DNA of 64,000 nt. Origin: Lumbricus terrestris (lineage: Eukaryota > Annelida > Clitellata > Crassiclitellata > Lumbricidae). The stretch spans positions 5,301,370 to 5,365,369 of the forward strand of contig OX457040.1 of the NCBI GenBank assembly GCA_949752735.1, written 5' to 3'. The notes beneath the pieces are model-generated. The model was given only the letters and a program-made list of their open reading frames with translations, did no database searches and had not been told where the DNA came from. Numbering within the stretch: the first letter of the stretch is position 1; the number at the start of each line of letters is the position of its first letter. A program made the translations under genes and the position numbers. Shown one piece after another: positions 24,655 to 35,968 of this stretch.

Positions 24655-24748
24655 GGATCCAGATTTGACCAGGGTATATGACAACAGAGGCCGTTACCCT
24701 GGACAGAAATTTGCTCGGCATATTACAGCACTTAAGAGCAAGGTACTA
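24655..24748 (+). repeat. SIR-A short interspersed repeat
   Basis: A ~95-bp unit with GATTTGACCAGGGT, then ATGACAACAGAGGCCGTTAC, then CTCGGCATATTACAGCAC. CCAGGGT and ACCCTGG inside it are inverted. Other near-complete copies are listed separately. Partial ones lie at 22101, 30085, 36135, 53547 and 60118. Confidence 0.75.
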
Positions 24749-24778
24749 GACCAATTAACATCCTCGGTTGCTGATATT

Positions 24779-24813
24779 TATATATAATGATGATGAAAGT
24801 TGTTAAAAGGTGT
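24779..24813 (-). promoter_or_regulatory. box+TATA unit
   Basis: ACACCTTTTAAC starts at 24813 and TATATATA at 24786, distance 27. The next ~20 nt (ATATC.GCAACC) are shared with the 33615 copy. Confidence 0.6.
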
Positions 24814-24929
24814 GTAAAAGCAAGCGCACATTCTTTATTATAATTATTATATATAATTGTCATTCAGAGACCCTCCGCTCTCTTTGTAAAAATCATCCTC
24901 AGGCTTTCCTCTCCCATCTGAAGAGTTTT

Positions 24930-25012
24930 ATTTGGCCACGCTGAGGTTTGGAGCGCCTCTGAGTAGCCTCCTTGAAGAGGCGCTATTTAAATGCATATAA
25001 TGAATCAATGAA
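24930..25012 (+). repeat. SINE-tail fragment
   Basis: GAGCGCCTCTGAGTAGCCT and GAGGCGCTATTTAAATGCA match the 3' halves of the tRNA-SINEs at 46176 and 53784. It is duplicated at 33735-33810. Confidence 0.6.
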
Positions 25013-25325
25013 TGAATTTTAACAACTCTCCTCTTCAGAACCCAAGTGTGACATGATAACACGGCGACTTTAAATAGTAACCAATCAGAGAATAACGTAA
25101 GATTTATTATCCCTAAACGACGCATGTTTTTCAATTCGTTATCCTATCCATTGCATTATGCGATTGTAGTGCCAGTCCAATGACTGAAGAGAGGAGGAGG
25201 TTGTCGCTAATCTCATCTAAGTAAAAAAAGCAGCGTCGAAAAGCAGTTTGCCTAGTCTAACCAGATCCAATAATCTGTCGATTCCTGTAACTTATCTGGA
25301 ATCCTGGAGAAAGAAAGACTCAGAG

Positions 25326-25580
25326 CCGTTACACCGGAACTAATTTAACTTCCATCGTCGAATCTTTTTACCATGACTCATGGCTTTTGTGCATTCCCCG
25401 ACTCCCTGCCCCGAGGATCGTGTCTCTCTGAGGCCACTAACAAACCACACCGTCACTCACTAATTTAAACCTCCATCTTCCAATACCTTTCCTTTACCAA
25501 GGGCGTTTTATGCATCCCAGTCCCCTGGGATCGTGTTCCTTTCTTGGCCATTGGCAAACGACTCCGTCGCTCCTTGGTTA
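25326..25580 (+). repeat. R3 repeat, two tandem diverged units
   Basis: Two ~125-bp units each hold CCATCGTC/TTCCAAT, then ACCATGACTCATGG-like, then CAAACCACACCGTCACTC-like words. A reversed third copy is at 55470-55600. Confidence 0.55.
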
Positions 25581-26363
25581 GCTTCTCAGCGATCGTTCTG
25601 GTGTGATGGATATCGAATCCACAACATCCGCCGATCGCGACAGTTTAAAGACATCTTATAAGAATAAAGGCCGTTCTCGTCGACAGAAATTTCACTCGTT
25701 TTTACGATCGATTTATTACAACTATGATGCAGCAATAGGTCAAGTGTCGATTAGCTATTTGTTTATTTCTCACTAGCTGCGGTGCCCGGAGCTGGCCTGG
25801 AAATGTCTTTTTCGCAGTTTGAGAAGCCGTGCTAAGAAAAAAATAGTGTATGACGCAGAGTATATATAGTGGGAGGAAGCACCGCATTAAAGGTATATAA
25901 GTTAAACATCAAAATAAATCTTACCTTATCGTTTCCATTCTAGCGACATCTAGTGACCCTAAGTGGACTATGGGGCACATTTTATGCTAATAATTTTATA
26001 TTTTTTTAGGTCCTTGTCAATATTAATAAGTAGCAAAGTGCGAATTCTAAAACTAGTTGCACCCAAAATTGTTATAAGAATTTCTTATGACCTGAGGTAA
26101 TAAAAGTGTCATTTTCGGAAATTACTATCCTAAATAAGACAGATACTTTGATGAATAAAAGGTTAAATTTATCCATAGAAATATTCGCGAGGTGTTCTAT
26201 ACATGTAGATATGGTACCATTCCCTCCCATGAAAATTAAATGTGTGACAATTCCCCACGCAGAAAAATCGTCAGGTCTTGTTTTTAAATGTGTCAAATTA
26301 GCTAACAAGTCTATAGGCAAAAGGTTGACGTAAAAATAGCGATAACCGAATAGGTCGGGAATT

Positions 26364-26398
26364 ATTTATGAACGTTGGATTAAACGTCTTAAAGGTGT
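26364..26398 (-). promoter_or_regulatory. box+TATA-like unit
   Basis: ACACCTTTAAGACGTTTA starts at 26398, with TCATAAAT at distance 27. It is the inverted homologue of 24112 and 32821 and keeps the TAAGACGTTTA box tail. Confidence 0.5.
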
Positions 26399-27010
26399 AG
26401 AATCAGAGAGCTGTCCGGTTGCGTTCTTAGTGCTGACAGCATTGCCAGGGTTTTTACCAGGGCCGTGTTTGGCATAGGACCATTAGGTGCGGTGCACCGA
26501 ATGCCCTGAGGCCTGAGCCCAGAGTTTTGTTCCTTTTGGCCAAATGTCTTATGCAAGTGCAGCGAGTCTCAGTGTTACTTACCGGGGGTATATACTGCCC
26601 ATTGGGAAAAAGGACAATTACTCCGTCCGGATAAAAAAACGCTCGGGCAATGGCCACCAAGCCAAAATTATAGCCTATTGACGCTTATTTCCAAAATGTA
26701 CATGGCAGTTGCAACCGCAGTTTTTTTGTAGCAAATCACAAGCCAGAATACACATATATCAGTTTGGGGTCAATGCCCGGGTGTATTTGACACAATGGTT
26801 ATTGTCCGGAGGTTATTGTTTGGGGATTATTGTGCGGGTGATTGTCCGGGACAATTGTCCTATAATAACCCATAGAGATGCCTTTCTAATACAGCGTGCT
26901 TATGCATTCAATCATAATTATTGTTCTAGCCAGATGTCGTTCTGTAATCACGTATGTTCATTGTTCATCTATCGATTCAGTCTGTCTCTTATGTGTTACA
27001 ACAGTATGTT
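26390..27010. repeat. block B, inverted partial third copy
   Basis: 26580-26680 and 26740-27010 are reversed relatives of 23860-23980 and 23210-23500. They keep the reversed order, with about 400 bp missing. The word GTTCATTGTTCATCTATCGA shows the relationship most clearly. Confidence 0.6.
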
Positions 27011-27326
27011 TGATACATGGTAGAGTGTTATAAAACAGTGTTGCTCCTTACTGCCCCATCTTCCCATCGACTGTGCAGTGTGCATGGTAGGTTAAAGTTC
27101 GACGACGTAGTAGATAAGCAAAGAAGACGAGCGTTTCCATCCTATGGAATTTATACTTATCCATGCATGGCATCATGTAAAAACGACGATGAACAAGTGT
27201 TTTAATTAGTTGCATCGTGCATTATTACACGTCGGCGTATGTCATTGCAGCCCCTGATTAAATTATTTACTGCCGTGCTCAGCCCAAATATTGGAATTTG
27301 CAACGTTCTAAGTCGCGATTAGCTGG

Positions 27327-27361
27327 TATTTATAAATACAGTTGTTACAATTGAAAGGTGT
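27327..27361 (-). promoter_or_regulatory. box+TATA unit
   Basis: ACACCTTTCAATTG starts at 27361 and TATAAATA at 27334, distance 27. The downstream word ACCAGCTAATCGCGACTTA is shared with the degraded unit at 37705. Confidence 0.6.
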
Positions 27362-27639
27362 CCAAGAGAATAACTGAAATTCATCGTTTTTCGCCTTCTG
27401 TCGTTTCTCTGTGTTTTCGAGGGCAGGTTTGAAGGCCTTCGTCTTACGCCAATATAATAAAACGATGAAAAGATATATTACAATGCGCCAATTCTACAGC
27501 ACCGTCTCATCAACCAATTAATGAATCAATCAATCAATCAATCATCCCATCAAGCATCATATGAAAACGACACTGGCAAGTTTCTGCTTTTTGGGAGATT
27601 TTTTTGGCTGCATGAGTTGATGATAATTTGATTATTGAA

Positions 27640-28170
27640 TTATTGTTATAATATTAATATTCAAAAAGGTTACGTCGCCCTAAGACATAATAGAAAATTT
27701 AATGGACTTGACTAAAACCTTAGTTTTTCATATCAGATTTTTTTTTAAATCTGCTCGAAATAATGAGAACTCAGTCGTTCACGAATGGGTTGTTTATTGA
27801 GTCCATAATTATAATTCTGATCAGCTTTTGCAGGTCATGCAATTATTTAATTACCATTGATGCACGGTTCCATGACGTCCTCTGGATGCTTCACTTTGAA
27901 TGTTGATGTCTTAACATTTTTATTTGTATTTCGTTTGTCGGTCTTCTTCGTTTCGTTTGTTGCTAATTTATCAGCACTGCGTCGCTACCAGGCTGGTTAA
28001 CACATCTCCTCATTTTTGTAACGCGACAATTAACAAGAGAACCAAGTTTACAACGAAAAATTACTTATATATATACCATTAATTAAATGTACTTTAAAGG
28101 TGTATAAAGTTGAATTTCGACTGCGGCGCAATTAGATTTCATAGGACGTTGATGTCAAACATTCGTCATT
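27640..28170. repeat. local duplicated block A (copy 2)
   Basis: The direct-orientation relative of 21750-22330. It lacks the SIR-A fragment that copy 1 carries at about 22101-22133. Confidence 0.55.
28068..28103 (-). promoter_or_regulatory. box+TATA unit
   Basis: ACACCTTTAAAG starts at 28103 and TATATATA at 28075, distance 28. Confidence 0.55.
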
Positions 28171-28419
28171 TAATGAATAATGCTTAATACTTTCTATTAT
28201 ATGTCCTATCGCTTCGGGTTCAGGGTTTCTTCTGCAATCAAGAGTATTAGTAGAGTCGACTTTCATAAAATATCAAAAATTAGTTTAATTCCTGCAACAC
28301 TGAAATATAGAAGTAGACAAACCTATCTGTTTGATCAAAATAAAAGAACATTTTCTGTTCACGACCATTGAATATTTAAATTGATTTTGATTTATTTATC
28401 TAAGGATCTTCAATCTCAA

Positions 28420-28720
28420 AATAAAAATGCAATTCAAAGCGATCGACCTCACGATCAACAGTTTCACTCGCATTTGAAAACGGTTATTCGCACATTCGAC
28501 ACCTTTAGATGTGTTTCAAAGATGTTGTTTATACTTTGCAGTTGTTTGCGATGTTATCTACCCAACACGGGACGAACTTTGTGAATTTTGTGTCATAATA
28601 GATGATCATAAGTAGCCTATGAAGATTTTCGTATAATTGAATTAATTGTTACCGAATGAACGCAGGATAATAATTATAATTGAACGAATGAACGGCTGAT
28701 CACACGTTAATTCAAGAGTT
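28420..28720 (+). promoter_or_regulatory. box+TATA unit with a conserved upstream element
   Basis: ACACCTTTAGATG starts at 28499 and TGTTTATA at 28526, distance 27. The upstream CGACCTCACGATCAACAG and the distal GAACGGCTGATCACA word both match the 1730 unit. About 60 nt directly after the TATA does not match it. Confidence 0.6.
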
Positions 28721-28999
28721 GAATCTACTCTTCGTTGCCACGTCAGGCACTCAACAGATCCGCTCGTCATTTTCACAGCGACATCTAGCGAATGAAAGGC
28801 TCAGTCATTCTTTGTAAGAATAGCGGGAAGCGATCCCACATCCGTGCTGGTCTTCTGCTTGTTTCGTGTCTTAGTGTTGCAATTATCCTTACCCCGTCGT
28901 CATCCACATTTCTCCAGACATGAGACTGTCACAACCAGACGCACACACGCACGTACCTACCCACACACAGTTTCCCGTCGACCTCAACAGCCTTTGATG

Positions 29000-29600
29000 T
29001 CATAAGATGTCTTCAGGCTCCAATTAATTCATTATTCAATGATTGTAGTAAAAAAACTGAGCGGGTTTATGTAGTTTACCTAACATAATAGCTCAGTATC
29101 AGTATAATTCTTGAAAATAATAAGCCTATACGAAAATAAGAATGGCTCTATAACGTCCGAAGATTCGTGTCTCTCGAATGAAAAAAGTGCCTGTGGATCT
29201 GTTATTGATATTAGCAGCATTTGCGACCACACGATTTCGATAAACTTTTGAGAAAACTAGCAACAACCGCTGGGTAACAAAACCCTAACCCAGATCTAAA
29301 AACACTGCTTTGGTCAGAGTCTGATGCCAGGAGATTCTATTGAAATAATAAACAAATTAAAAATTCAATTACATGTAGATCCTAGTCACGGTTCTTTCTT
29401 CGGTTATGCTAGTTTCGGTGGATCTGTGGTTTAGCGAGAATTATGACAGCGTTTCGAGAGTGTTATCACCGCTCCTACAAGGTAGGCCTAATGGTCAAAT
29501 GCGTCTCTCAAGATCCTCGTTCCACAGATTGCAAAGTCCTTAGTAAAATAATAATCAACATTTTAACAACAATATTCTGGTAAAAACGCTTTTAAGCCTT
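29000..29600. other. non-coding stretch
   Basis: AT-rich sequence with no frame, repeat family or box+TATA unit recognised. Confidence 0.5.
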
Positions 29601-29609
29601 CTTTATCGT

Positions 29610-29644
29610 CCTTATAAGCGCTTTGAGAACAAAGAAAGAGGTGT
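29610..29644 (-). promoter_or_regulatory. box+TATA unit
   Basis: ACACCTCTTTC starts at 29644 and TTATAAGG at 29617, distance 27. The box has one substitution. Confidence 0.4.
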
Positions 29645-29914
29645 ATAATTGGTTCGTTATTTAAAGTTCGCCTTGTTAACGATGATCGATCTTTTCTGCC
29701 CGTTTTCTTAAGCCATTATTGAATGGTTTTTCAAAATCATCGCAAGAAGTAAATGACTGTTGAGAGGCGCTCTCGTCACAAAAAACTTTAATTTTGATTG
29801 CACTTACGTGTTTCATCGCTCGTTGAGAATAGATTTCTTCTGAAACTGTGTGACATTTTAAAAGCATATAGTTATTTGAACTGTGCGTTAAAAGGATATG
29901 AGCAACGTTAATAA

Positions 29915-29980
29915 TTATATCACTAATTATAATTATCATTATAATTATAATTAAAATTAATTATAATTATATCATTACGT
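29915..29980. repeat. (AATTAT)-rich simple repeat
   Basis: Imperfect ATTATAATTATA runs. Similar short runs are scattered through the window. Confidence 0.7.
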
Positions 29981-30139
29981 TAGCATAATTATGGGAAATA
30001 ACGTAGGCATTCGCTGCAAAACGTCGAATCAGGTCACCTCTAGAACGTTTTTAACAATCGAGTTGGTCTCCCGATGGTTACACACATTTCTGTCGAGAGA
30101 AACGGCCTCTGTTGTCATAGGCCCCAGACAATATTATTG

Positions 30140-30370
30140 TGTTGAGGACGGGTGACTAGAAAAGGTCTACTTTTGGCAGCAAAATCATATGATTTGATTT
30201 TCCATCAACATTTCGGACGAACGACAAAAAAGGTCGTCAGAAATATTTGCCGGCAAAAAGATGGAAAATTTTCCGCCCAAAATCTTCGAGCCGCCTTTCA
30301 TCCCCCGCAAGTCTCCGACCAAGTCTCCGCCCATGGCTCAAGGAATACATCCGACGGGGAAAACATAAAA
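30140..30370. mobile_element. DNA-transposon end fragment
   Basis: The stretch ends in AGTCTCCGCCCATGGC, a hAT-like terminus type. Its interior holds GACTAAAAAAGTC-like words also present in the hAT-type elements at 18.2 and 45.1 kb. The opposite end and target duplication are not identified. The open frame at 30152-30517 crosses it and is not credible as a gene. Confidence 0.35.
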
Positions 30371-30799
30371 GAAACTGGAAATTTCATTTCACATAATTAT
30401 TATAAAAACCAGCATTATATCAAACTTATCTCAAAATGTCTTTCTCAACTCAAAAATATATTTCTTTTGCTTATAAGTGACACCAAAATGCGCAATGACG
30501 ATGATATCGAACGCTAGGAGCTCTGTCTGTGTCGTTTTTCATTCACAATGCATCTTACTATATCGACCCATAATTAAAGTATAACTAAAAGAAAAAAACT
30601 AATCAATGATCTTACAGTGCAACGTGCAATTTCATCTGATAGTTTATCTTCTACAAGGGCATCTGTCGATTTTCCAGGTCGTTCACGATATTGATCTTAA
30701 ATCACTCTTTTACGGTTCGTTTTTTACTATTTGCTTCAATAGCGTTTGAGTTAATCTTATCACTTCCCCTTTAGCAAATCATGTCGTCCGTTTATGACT

Positions 30800-30833
30800 C
30801 TTATATAGAAATGAGACCAATAATTAAGGGTGT
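30800..30833 (-). promoter_or_regulatory. box+TATA unit
   Basis: ACACCCTTAATT starts at 30833 and TATATAAG at 30807, distance 26. Confidence 0.5.
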
Positions 30834-30899
30834 GCAATTTGAGCGGTTAAGTTTTAATAAAAAATTAAAATCAAGCCCTAAACCACTTGCCCTTTTGCA

Positions 30900-31330
30900 G
30901 GGCTCTTTATAACGTGCAGTTCTACACAAAATGTGCAGTTGTAAATGCATTTGTGCAGTTGTAAAAGCAGTAAGCTGCAGTGGAAATCATTAGGAATATG
31001 TATTTGCTGACCGGTTTACAGCGATGTGCAGTGACAAATAAGCAGGAAGGTGAAATAAAATAATCAAATTTTGTAAAGTTGATGACTAAAAAAAGGTGTT
31101 TTTTGTCGCCGACTTGCGATATTTCTCTGGCAAAAACTGCGGAAAAACGACTAAAAACGGTCATCAACTTGAACATTTTCCGGGAAAATTCACTGAAACG
31201 AAGAAAAAATTTTCGCCATACAAAGCCGCACACAAAAAATTCCTGGTTGTGCAGTTCTACAAATCTCAAAGCCCAACACTTATGTTGAAAATTATACAAT
31301 ATTTTTTTTCTTTATTGTTGTAAATATGTA
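30900..31330. other. non-coding stretch with transposon-like words
   Basis: It contains GATGACTAAAAAAAGG and CGACTAAAAACGGTCATC, related to the satellite at 19.2-20.2 kb. No ends can be defined, and the two overlapping frames on opposite strands have no family features. Confidence 0.35.
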
Positions 31331-32820
31331 CAGTAAGCTTTTATGCACGATATCGATGAATGCATGCATATACGCAAGAACGCATGTTTGCGTCACCGAC
31401 TTTTTGCGTTGAGAGTGCCTCTGAATTATCATTCTGTGAGAATTGCAATAATTGCAATTGGACTCATTATACCGCGCGTGCGCAATGATGCTTAAAGCCG
31501 TAATGCAACATGTCGTTAAAAGAAAGGGAATGCCCTAATTTTGAAACTACGAAACTTGTTGCATTGCATGCTCGATATTATCATTATCTCAGATATGATG
31601 GAAATGGATGTAATCTAACTAGGTCACCACTCATACTCTCGCAGTTACACTCCCACGTCCGAAGAAAGGAGGAGGGCAACACATATCGTCTTTGAACAGA
31701 ATTTGATATCATTGTACAGTAGACGCTGTTTGTTGCCATCTGGTGTTGCTACCGTTAGAATAAACTCTCACTGTTTATCCCATCTGATGTGTCTTCACTA
31801 GGTGGTGCCAGTTCGAGGTCTGAGCAGAAGAGGAGGGCGACAATTGTTTCACTCTACTATGCATCGAATGGATTGTGGAAATACTGAACCGATAGATGAA
31901 CAATGAACATACATGAACAACAATTGGGTAGAACAATTATTGGTTTCATGCATAAGCATGGCAGCATTAGAAAGACATCTGTATGGGTTTCATGGGTTAT
32001 TGTCCGTAGGACAATAACCATTATGTCAAATACATCAATTGACCCCCGTACTGATATACCAAGCATATAATTATATATACGATAATAATACGTGTTGATT
32101 TATAAGACATATAAATTACCTAACCATGGAGGTTTACGATATGAAATCAAAATGTAGGCTACTCTATAATTATAGAAAATTATGTTTTAGTGGTGAAACT
32201 ATTGATAGTGAGCTTATTCGTCTAAAAAGAAAGGTTGTGACGACATAGTTCACTTAGATAATCAAGAATATTGCGCTTATTGTGGTTGCTAATAATGGAC
32301 AGAACCAATGCGTTGGAGTCCGCATACTTCCTCCTTGCAGGTTGTGTTTAATTACTGACCTGTGTCTGAATTTAGCTGCAATGAACTTCTTGTAACGCTT
32401 GTTGCTTTTGAATGAATCCGATTTCTACTTGTGCTCGATTATTAACAACTGTATAATAATTAGTTTATGTAATTATAGATTTTGATACTGTTGTTTAGTA
32501 AGTCTTTCATTTTTCACACTTCGTTGTTTTTTGGTCAATGTTTCAAATCTGATCTTTACTGAGTGCATTGCATCAGTACAGGGTGAGGGAAATTAATGTC
32601 TGCCCGGGGTATTTGGCATGTTTGCCATTGTTCGGGGATTTTTTATCCGGGGTTATTTTCCGGGGTAATTGTCCTGCTTCCCCATGGGCAATCACGTTAC
32701 ATTGCAATTCGGGAATCGAGATTTAGTTTGGAGATCCTAATCACCCTGCCGATAGCAAGATGATAGAGTCTTAAACATAATATTATATGACTGCAACTAA
32801 CAAGCGCGAAACAAATTTAG

Positions 32821-32858
32821 ATACCTTTAAGACGTTTTCTCACGGCATTATATAAATA
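32821..32858 (+). promoter_or_regulatory. box+TATA unit
   Basis: ATACCTTTAAGACGTTT starts at 32821 and TATATAAATAG at 32849, distance 28. One box base differs from the 24112 copy. Confidence 0.5.
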
Positions 32859-32950
32859 GAAATTCCATGAAGTTTGTTGTTCCAGGACTTCCACAAAGCA
32901 TATAATAATTATATCAATAAAAATTCCGAGTCCGTTAAAAAAAGTCTATA

Positions 32951-33036
32951 AGTGCTGCAATATGCCAGACAAATTTCTGTCCAGGGTAACGGCCTCTGTT
33001 GTTATAGACCCTGGTCAAATCGGATCCATCCATTTC
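32951..33036 (-). repeat. SIR-A copy
   Basis: A near-complete reversed copy inserted in block B copy 2. Confidence 0.7.
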
Positions 33037-33580
33037 TGTTGTTTCAGGATAGTTAAGTTTTCACTTTCAAATGTGCAGCAAGATTTTACTATTTGTAAGA
33101 CCATCGTCACTTATCGAAAAGCATTCTCGTTGATGTCATTAAACTTTGTATCCTATTCTATTCTCAGTGGCCACTCATTCAGCTGTTTATAATTAACGAG
33201 ATCAAGTTAACGTCAAGCGAACTGATGTCCACAAGACCAGGTTAGCGTCAGCTGAACTGGCCGCCACATTATGTCGTCTAAATCTGAGGAGGATGGTTAC
33301 GGGATTCAGGTTAGTGTAACATTGACACGAATAGCAGAAGACCCTCAAGGAGTCACAGTCGCATCGCCCTGCTAGCTTCATAAATGACGACTCAGACTTC
33401 CAATCACCAGACGGCGTTGGTGAGCAAATTGTTGAACCTTGCATTGCTGCCAGACATTTAAATTCAACTCCTCTAATAAATTGCGATTATTCAGATTATT
33501 TTCTTCCGTTATGACAGAGAGTCGATGGAGACTTCCTCTAAAGTTGAAGCATCATTAAAACCATTGGTTGCAGATATCTA

Positions 33581-33615
33581 TATATATATTGATGCTGAAA
33601 GTTGTTAAAAGGTGT
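33581..33615 (-). promoter_or_regulatory. box+TATA unit
   Basis: ACACCTTTTAAC starts at 33615 and TATATATA at 33588, distance 27. Partner of 24813. Confidence 0.6.
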
Positions 33616-33992
33616 GTAAGAACGAGTTCGCATTCTTTATTGTACTATTATAATTATATCTTGGTCATTCAGAGACCCTCCGCTTTCTTTGTAAAAATCC
33701 TTCTCAGGCTTTCCTCTCTCATCTCAAGACAGTTTTATTTGGCCGCAATGAGGTTGGGAGCACCTTTGAGTAGCCTTCTTGAAGAGGCGATATATAAATG
33801 CATCCAATGAATGATTGAATTTTAACAACCTTTCTCCTTCAGTACCCAAGTGTGACATGATAACACGGCGACTTTAAATAATAACCAATCAGAGACTAAC
33901 TTAAAATTTATTATCTCCAAACGACGTATGTTTTTATTCGCCAGTCTATCCATTGCATTATTAATTCATTATATGCATATAATTATATGCAT

Positions 33993-35867
33993 ATGTGAAG
34001 AACTAGGATTTCTTCATTTATAGAGCGCCACTTAAACTCAATTATAATTAACTGCATGTATTGGAGTATGGATGGATGTATGTGCGTGCGAGCTAGGTGG
34101 AGGGTTTGCAGGCCGAAGTTGTGAAACGAATGCTTACACGGCAAGAACTAAGACCTGCTGAATAAGCGTCTTTTCGCCGACTTAGCGTGCAGGACGCACG
34201 AGGACTCAGGCACTGTCCAGCAACACAAGCAGACAGACAACGGGAGCGACTAACGCTTCGAGGGGCCTTTCTGCTGAGGTCAGCATCGATTATGTATAAA
34301 AGGGACCGGGAAGGAATGAACGATCGCTTATGTCCTAGACGACGGAACGCTTATGTCCTAGAGGAGCGACGCTTGATGTCCGAGACGATGGAAACTTATG
34401 TACGAAACGATTGATTATTGCGAAACGAATGCCGAAGACGACGAAGCAAGGACAGCCCGTATCTGCGAATAAAGATCCAGATCCGTGAATCGATTAGTAG
34501 CGTTCGAGAGAATTAAGACGGAGGAACTGTAGTGAACGATTACGTTGTTATTGGGATAATACTGGAACTGTGGAAACTTAGACGACACGCGTCTACGATT
34601 GAGATACGACGAACGGCCGTAAAAGAAGGAGAAACTGTGAAGGACTGGAATCGAACCGAGAACTGGTAGGCTTGTGTTATTGTTTTGACTGCAGTGCGTC
34701 GAATGAGATTGAGTCGAGTGAGGGAAAAACCCAGGTCATAAAATTCCGTTATTATATGCTGTGTAGCTCGAACTAAGCACGTGTGATTGAGAGTGAATGT
34801 TGAACTGTGTCTATTTTTAGATTAAGAGATTTATGTTGAGCTATTTAGAACTGTGTATTATTGTGTAACTGCATTAAAGAATTATAACTGACGAAATTGG
34901 ATTAATATGTCTCGTATATCTGAATCTGATGAACGACTGGATGAGGACGATGACGGACAGCGACAGCCAGGGTTAGACCCGACGTTGATGGCCATGTTAA
35001 CTCAGATAAATCGGACTGTGATTGGAATAGATGAGGGCCAGAAAGACATGGACGGAAGATTGAAGGGCGTAGATGGAAGATTGAAGGGCATAGACGGAAG
35101 GCAGAGAGGGATAGACGAATGTCAACGGGAGATGCAGGAATGTCAGAGAGAGCTAGCATCTAAAGTGATGGCCATGGCCGAACAAGTGGAAATAGTATAC
35201 GCCGAGCAAGACATTATGCAGAACCGATTAGAGAATACGATTCGGGACTGGGAAGAGAGATTCTCTGACGTACGACGATTCCCTAATACAGCTTCAGGCA
35301 TAGATAGGCAACGGTTCTTAGAGGAGGAGAGAGAAAGCCGGCAAGAGTTGGGGCGTCCAATGGAGGGAAGGGGGCACCCAACTGCTTTCGAGAGGGCAAT
35401 ACAGACGAACCCAGACCATGAAGGAAATGTGGTTGTAGAGTACTGCTTTACCGCGCCACACTCGGCGGCACCTTGTCAACGGGTAGGGGAAGAAGAGGGA
35501 GCCAGTACAGGAGATGTCCAGGGTAACCGACGGAGCGCTAGACTGAAAGAGAAGCCTAGACAGGACTATCTACAAATGGACAGACTAGGACTCCCGTCCC
35601 AGGCCGGTTATTCCCAGTCGGACCAACCTAGGTTCTACGAGGGGAGTAGGGATCAGAACGTGGGTGGGGCTCCAGGGGTAGGACTGGGGGTGGTACACCA
35701 AACTGCAGGACTTAGCACCCCCGCGGGCCATCCTCAGGACTACATGGCGTTCGAAAGGAGCCAACCCTCTATGTGCTTGGACGGACGGCTGGCAGGTAGG
35801 GGAACGATGGAGTTACCTATTGGTAGTGCCAGGCCAGAGAGGTCCAGCGAAAAAGGGGGGGAACGTC
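33993..35867 (+). mobile_element. gag-like LTR-retroelement fragment
   Basis: About 900 bp of leader or LTR-like sequence precedes one gag-like frame, with no pol behind it. The frame runs into a GAAAAAGGGGGGG purine tract like a polypurine tract. ATATGCATATAATTATATGC-type sequence lies immediately outside both ends, so insertion was probably into, or was followed by, an AT-rich repeat. LTR boundaries could not be fixed, so a non-autonomous (gag-only) element or a deletion product are both possible. Confidence 0.4.
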
Positions 35868-35917
35868 ACACATATAATTATATGCATATAATTATATATA
35901 TATATATATGCATATAA
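34907..35917 (+). CDS. gag-like coiled-coil protein (336 codons)
   Basis: The frame opens MSRISESDERLDEDDDG, an acidic start. From about residue 40 to 100 it has a repeated heptad-like region with tandem DGRLKG(V/I) units and RQRGIDECQREMQECQREL, which should form a coiled coil. A NRRSARLKEKPRQDY basic patch lies near residue 210, followed by a Pro/Gly/Ser-rich tail. No zinc knuckle, protease or RT is present. The last ~15 codons are encoded by the flanking AT repeat, so the true end is probably at or before 35867. The acid-coil-basic layout suits a retroelement Gag but no diagnostic motif proves it. Confidence 0.4.
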   Translation: MSRISESDERLDEDDDGQRQPGLDPTLMAMLTQINRTVIGIDEGQKDMDGRLKGVDGRLKGIDGRQRGIDECQREMQECQRELASKVMAMAEQVEIVYAEQDIMQNRLENTIRDWEERFSDVRRFPNTASGIDRQRFLEEERESRQELGRPMEGRGHPTAFERAIQTNPDHEGNVVVEYCFTAPHSAAPCQRVGEEEGASTGDVQGNRRSARLKEKPRQDYLQMDRLGLPSQAGYSQSDQPRFYEGSRDQNVGGAPGVGLGVVHQTAGLSTPAGHPQDYMAFERSQPSMCLDGRLAGRGTMELPIGSARPERSSEKGGERHTYNYMHIIIYIYICI

Positions 35918-35928
35918 TTATATGCATA

Positions 35929-35963
<35 letters not shown>
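35866..35963. repeat. AT-rich simple repeat
   Basis: ATATGCATATAATT units then a pure (AT)n run. Related sequence lies at 33966-33992. Confidence 0.85.

Positions 35964-35968
<5 letters not shown>

Larger units (their letters stand above)
22440..25145. repeat. local duplicated block B (copy 1)
   Basis: It aligns in direct orientation with 31410-33960, for example GAGAGTGCCTCTGAAT, ACCGCGCGTGCGCA and CCCCATGGGCAATCACG-like words. Two box+TATA units (24112 and 24813) are carried in both copies. A part-deleted inverted third copy is at 26390-27010. Confidence 0.75.
31410..33960. repeat. local duplicated block B (copy 2)
   Basis: The direct relative of 22440-25145. A SIR-A copy (32951-33036) interrupts it just downstream of the 32821 unit and is absent from copy 1. 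CTGTTG-TTTCAGGA-like words recur on each side of it. Confidence 0.75.

Noticed and set aside
30152..30517. 121-codon open frame as a gene
   Set aside because: It crosses DNA-transposon-like words and an element end; composition is that of the surrounding non-coding DNA.
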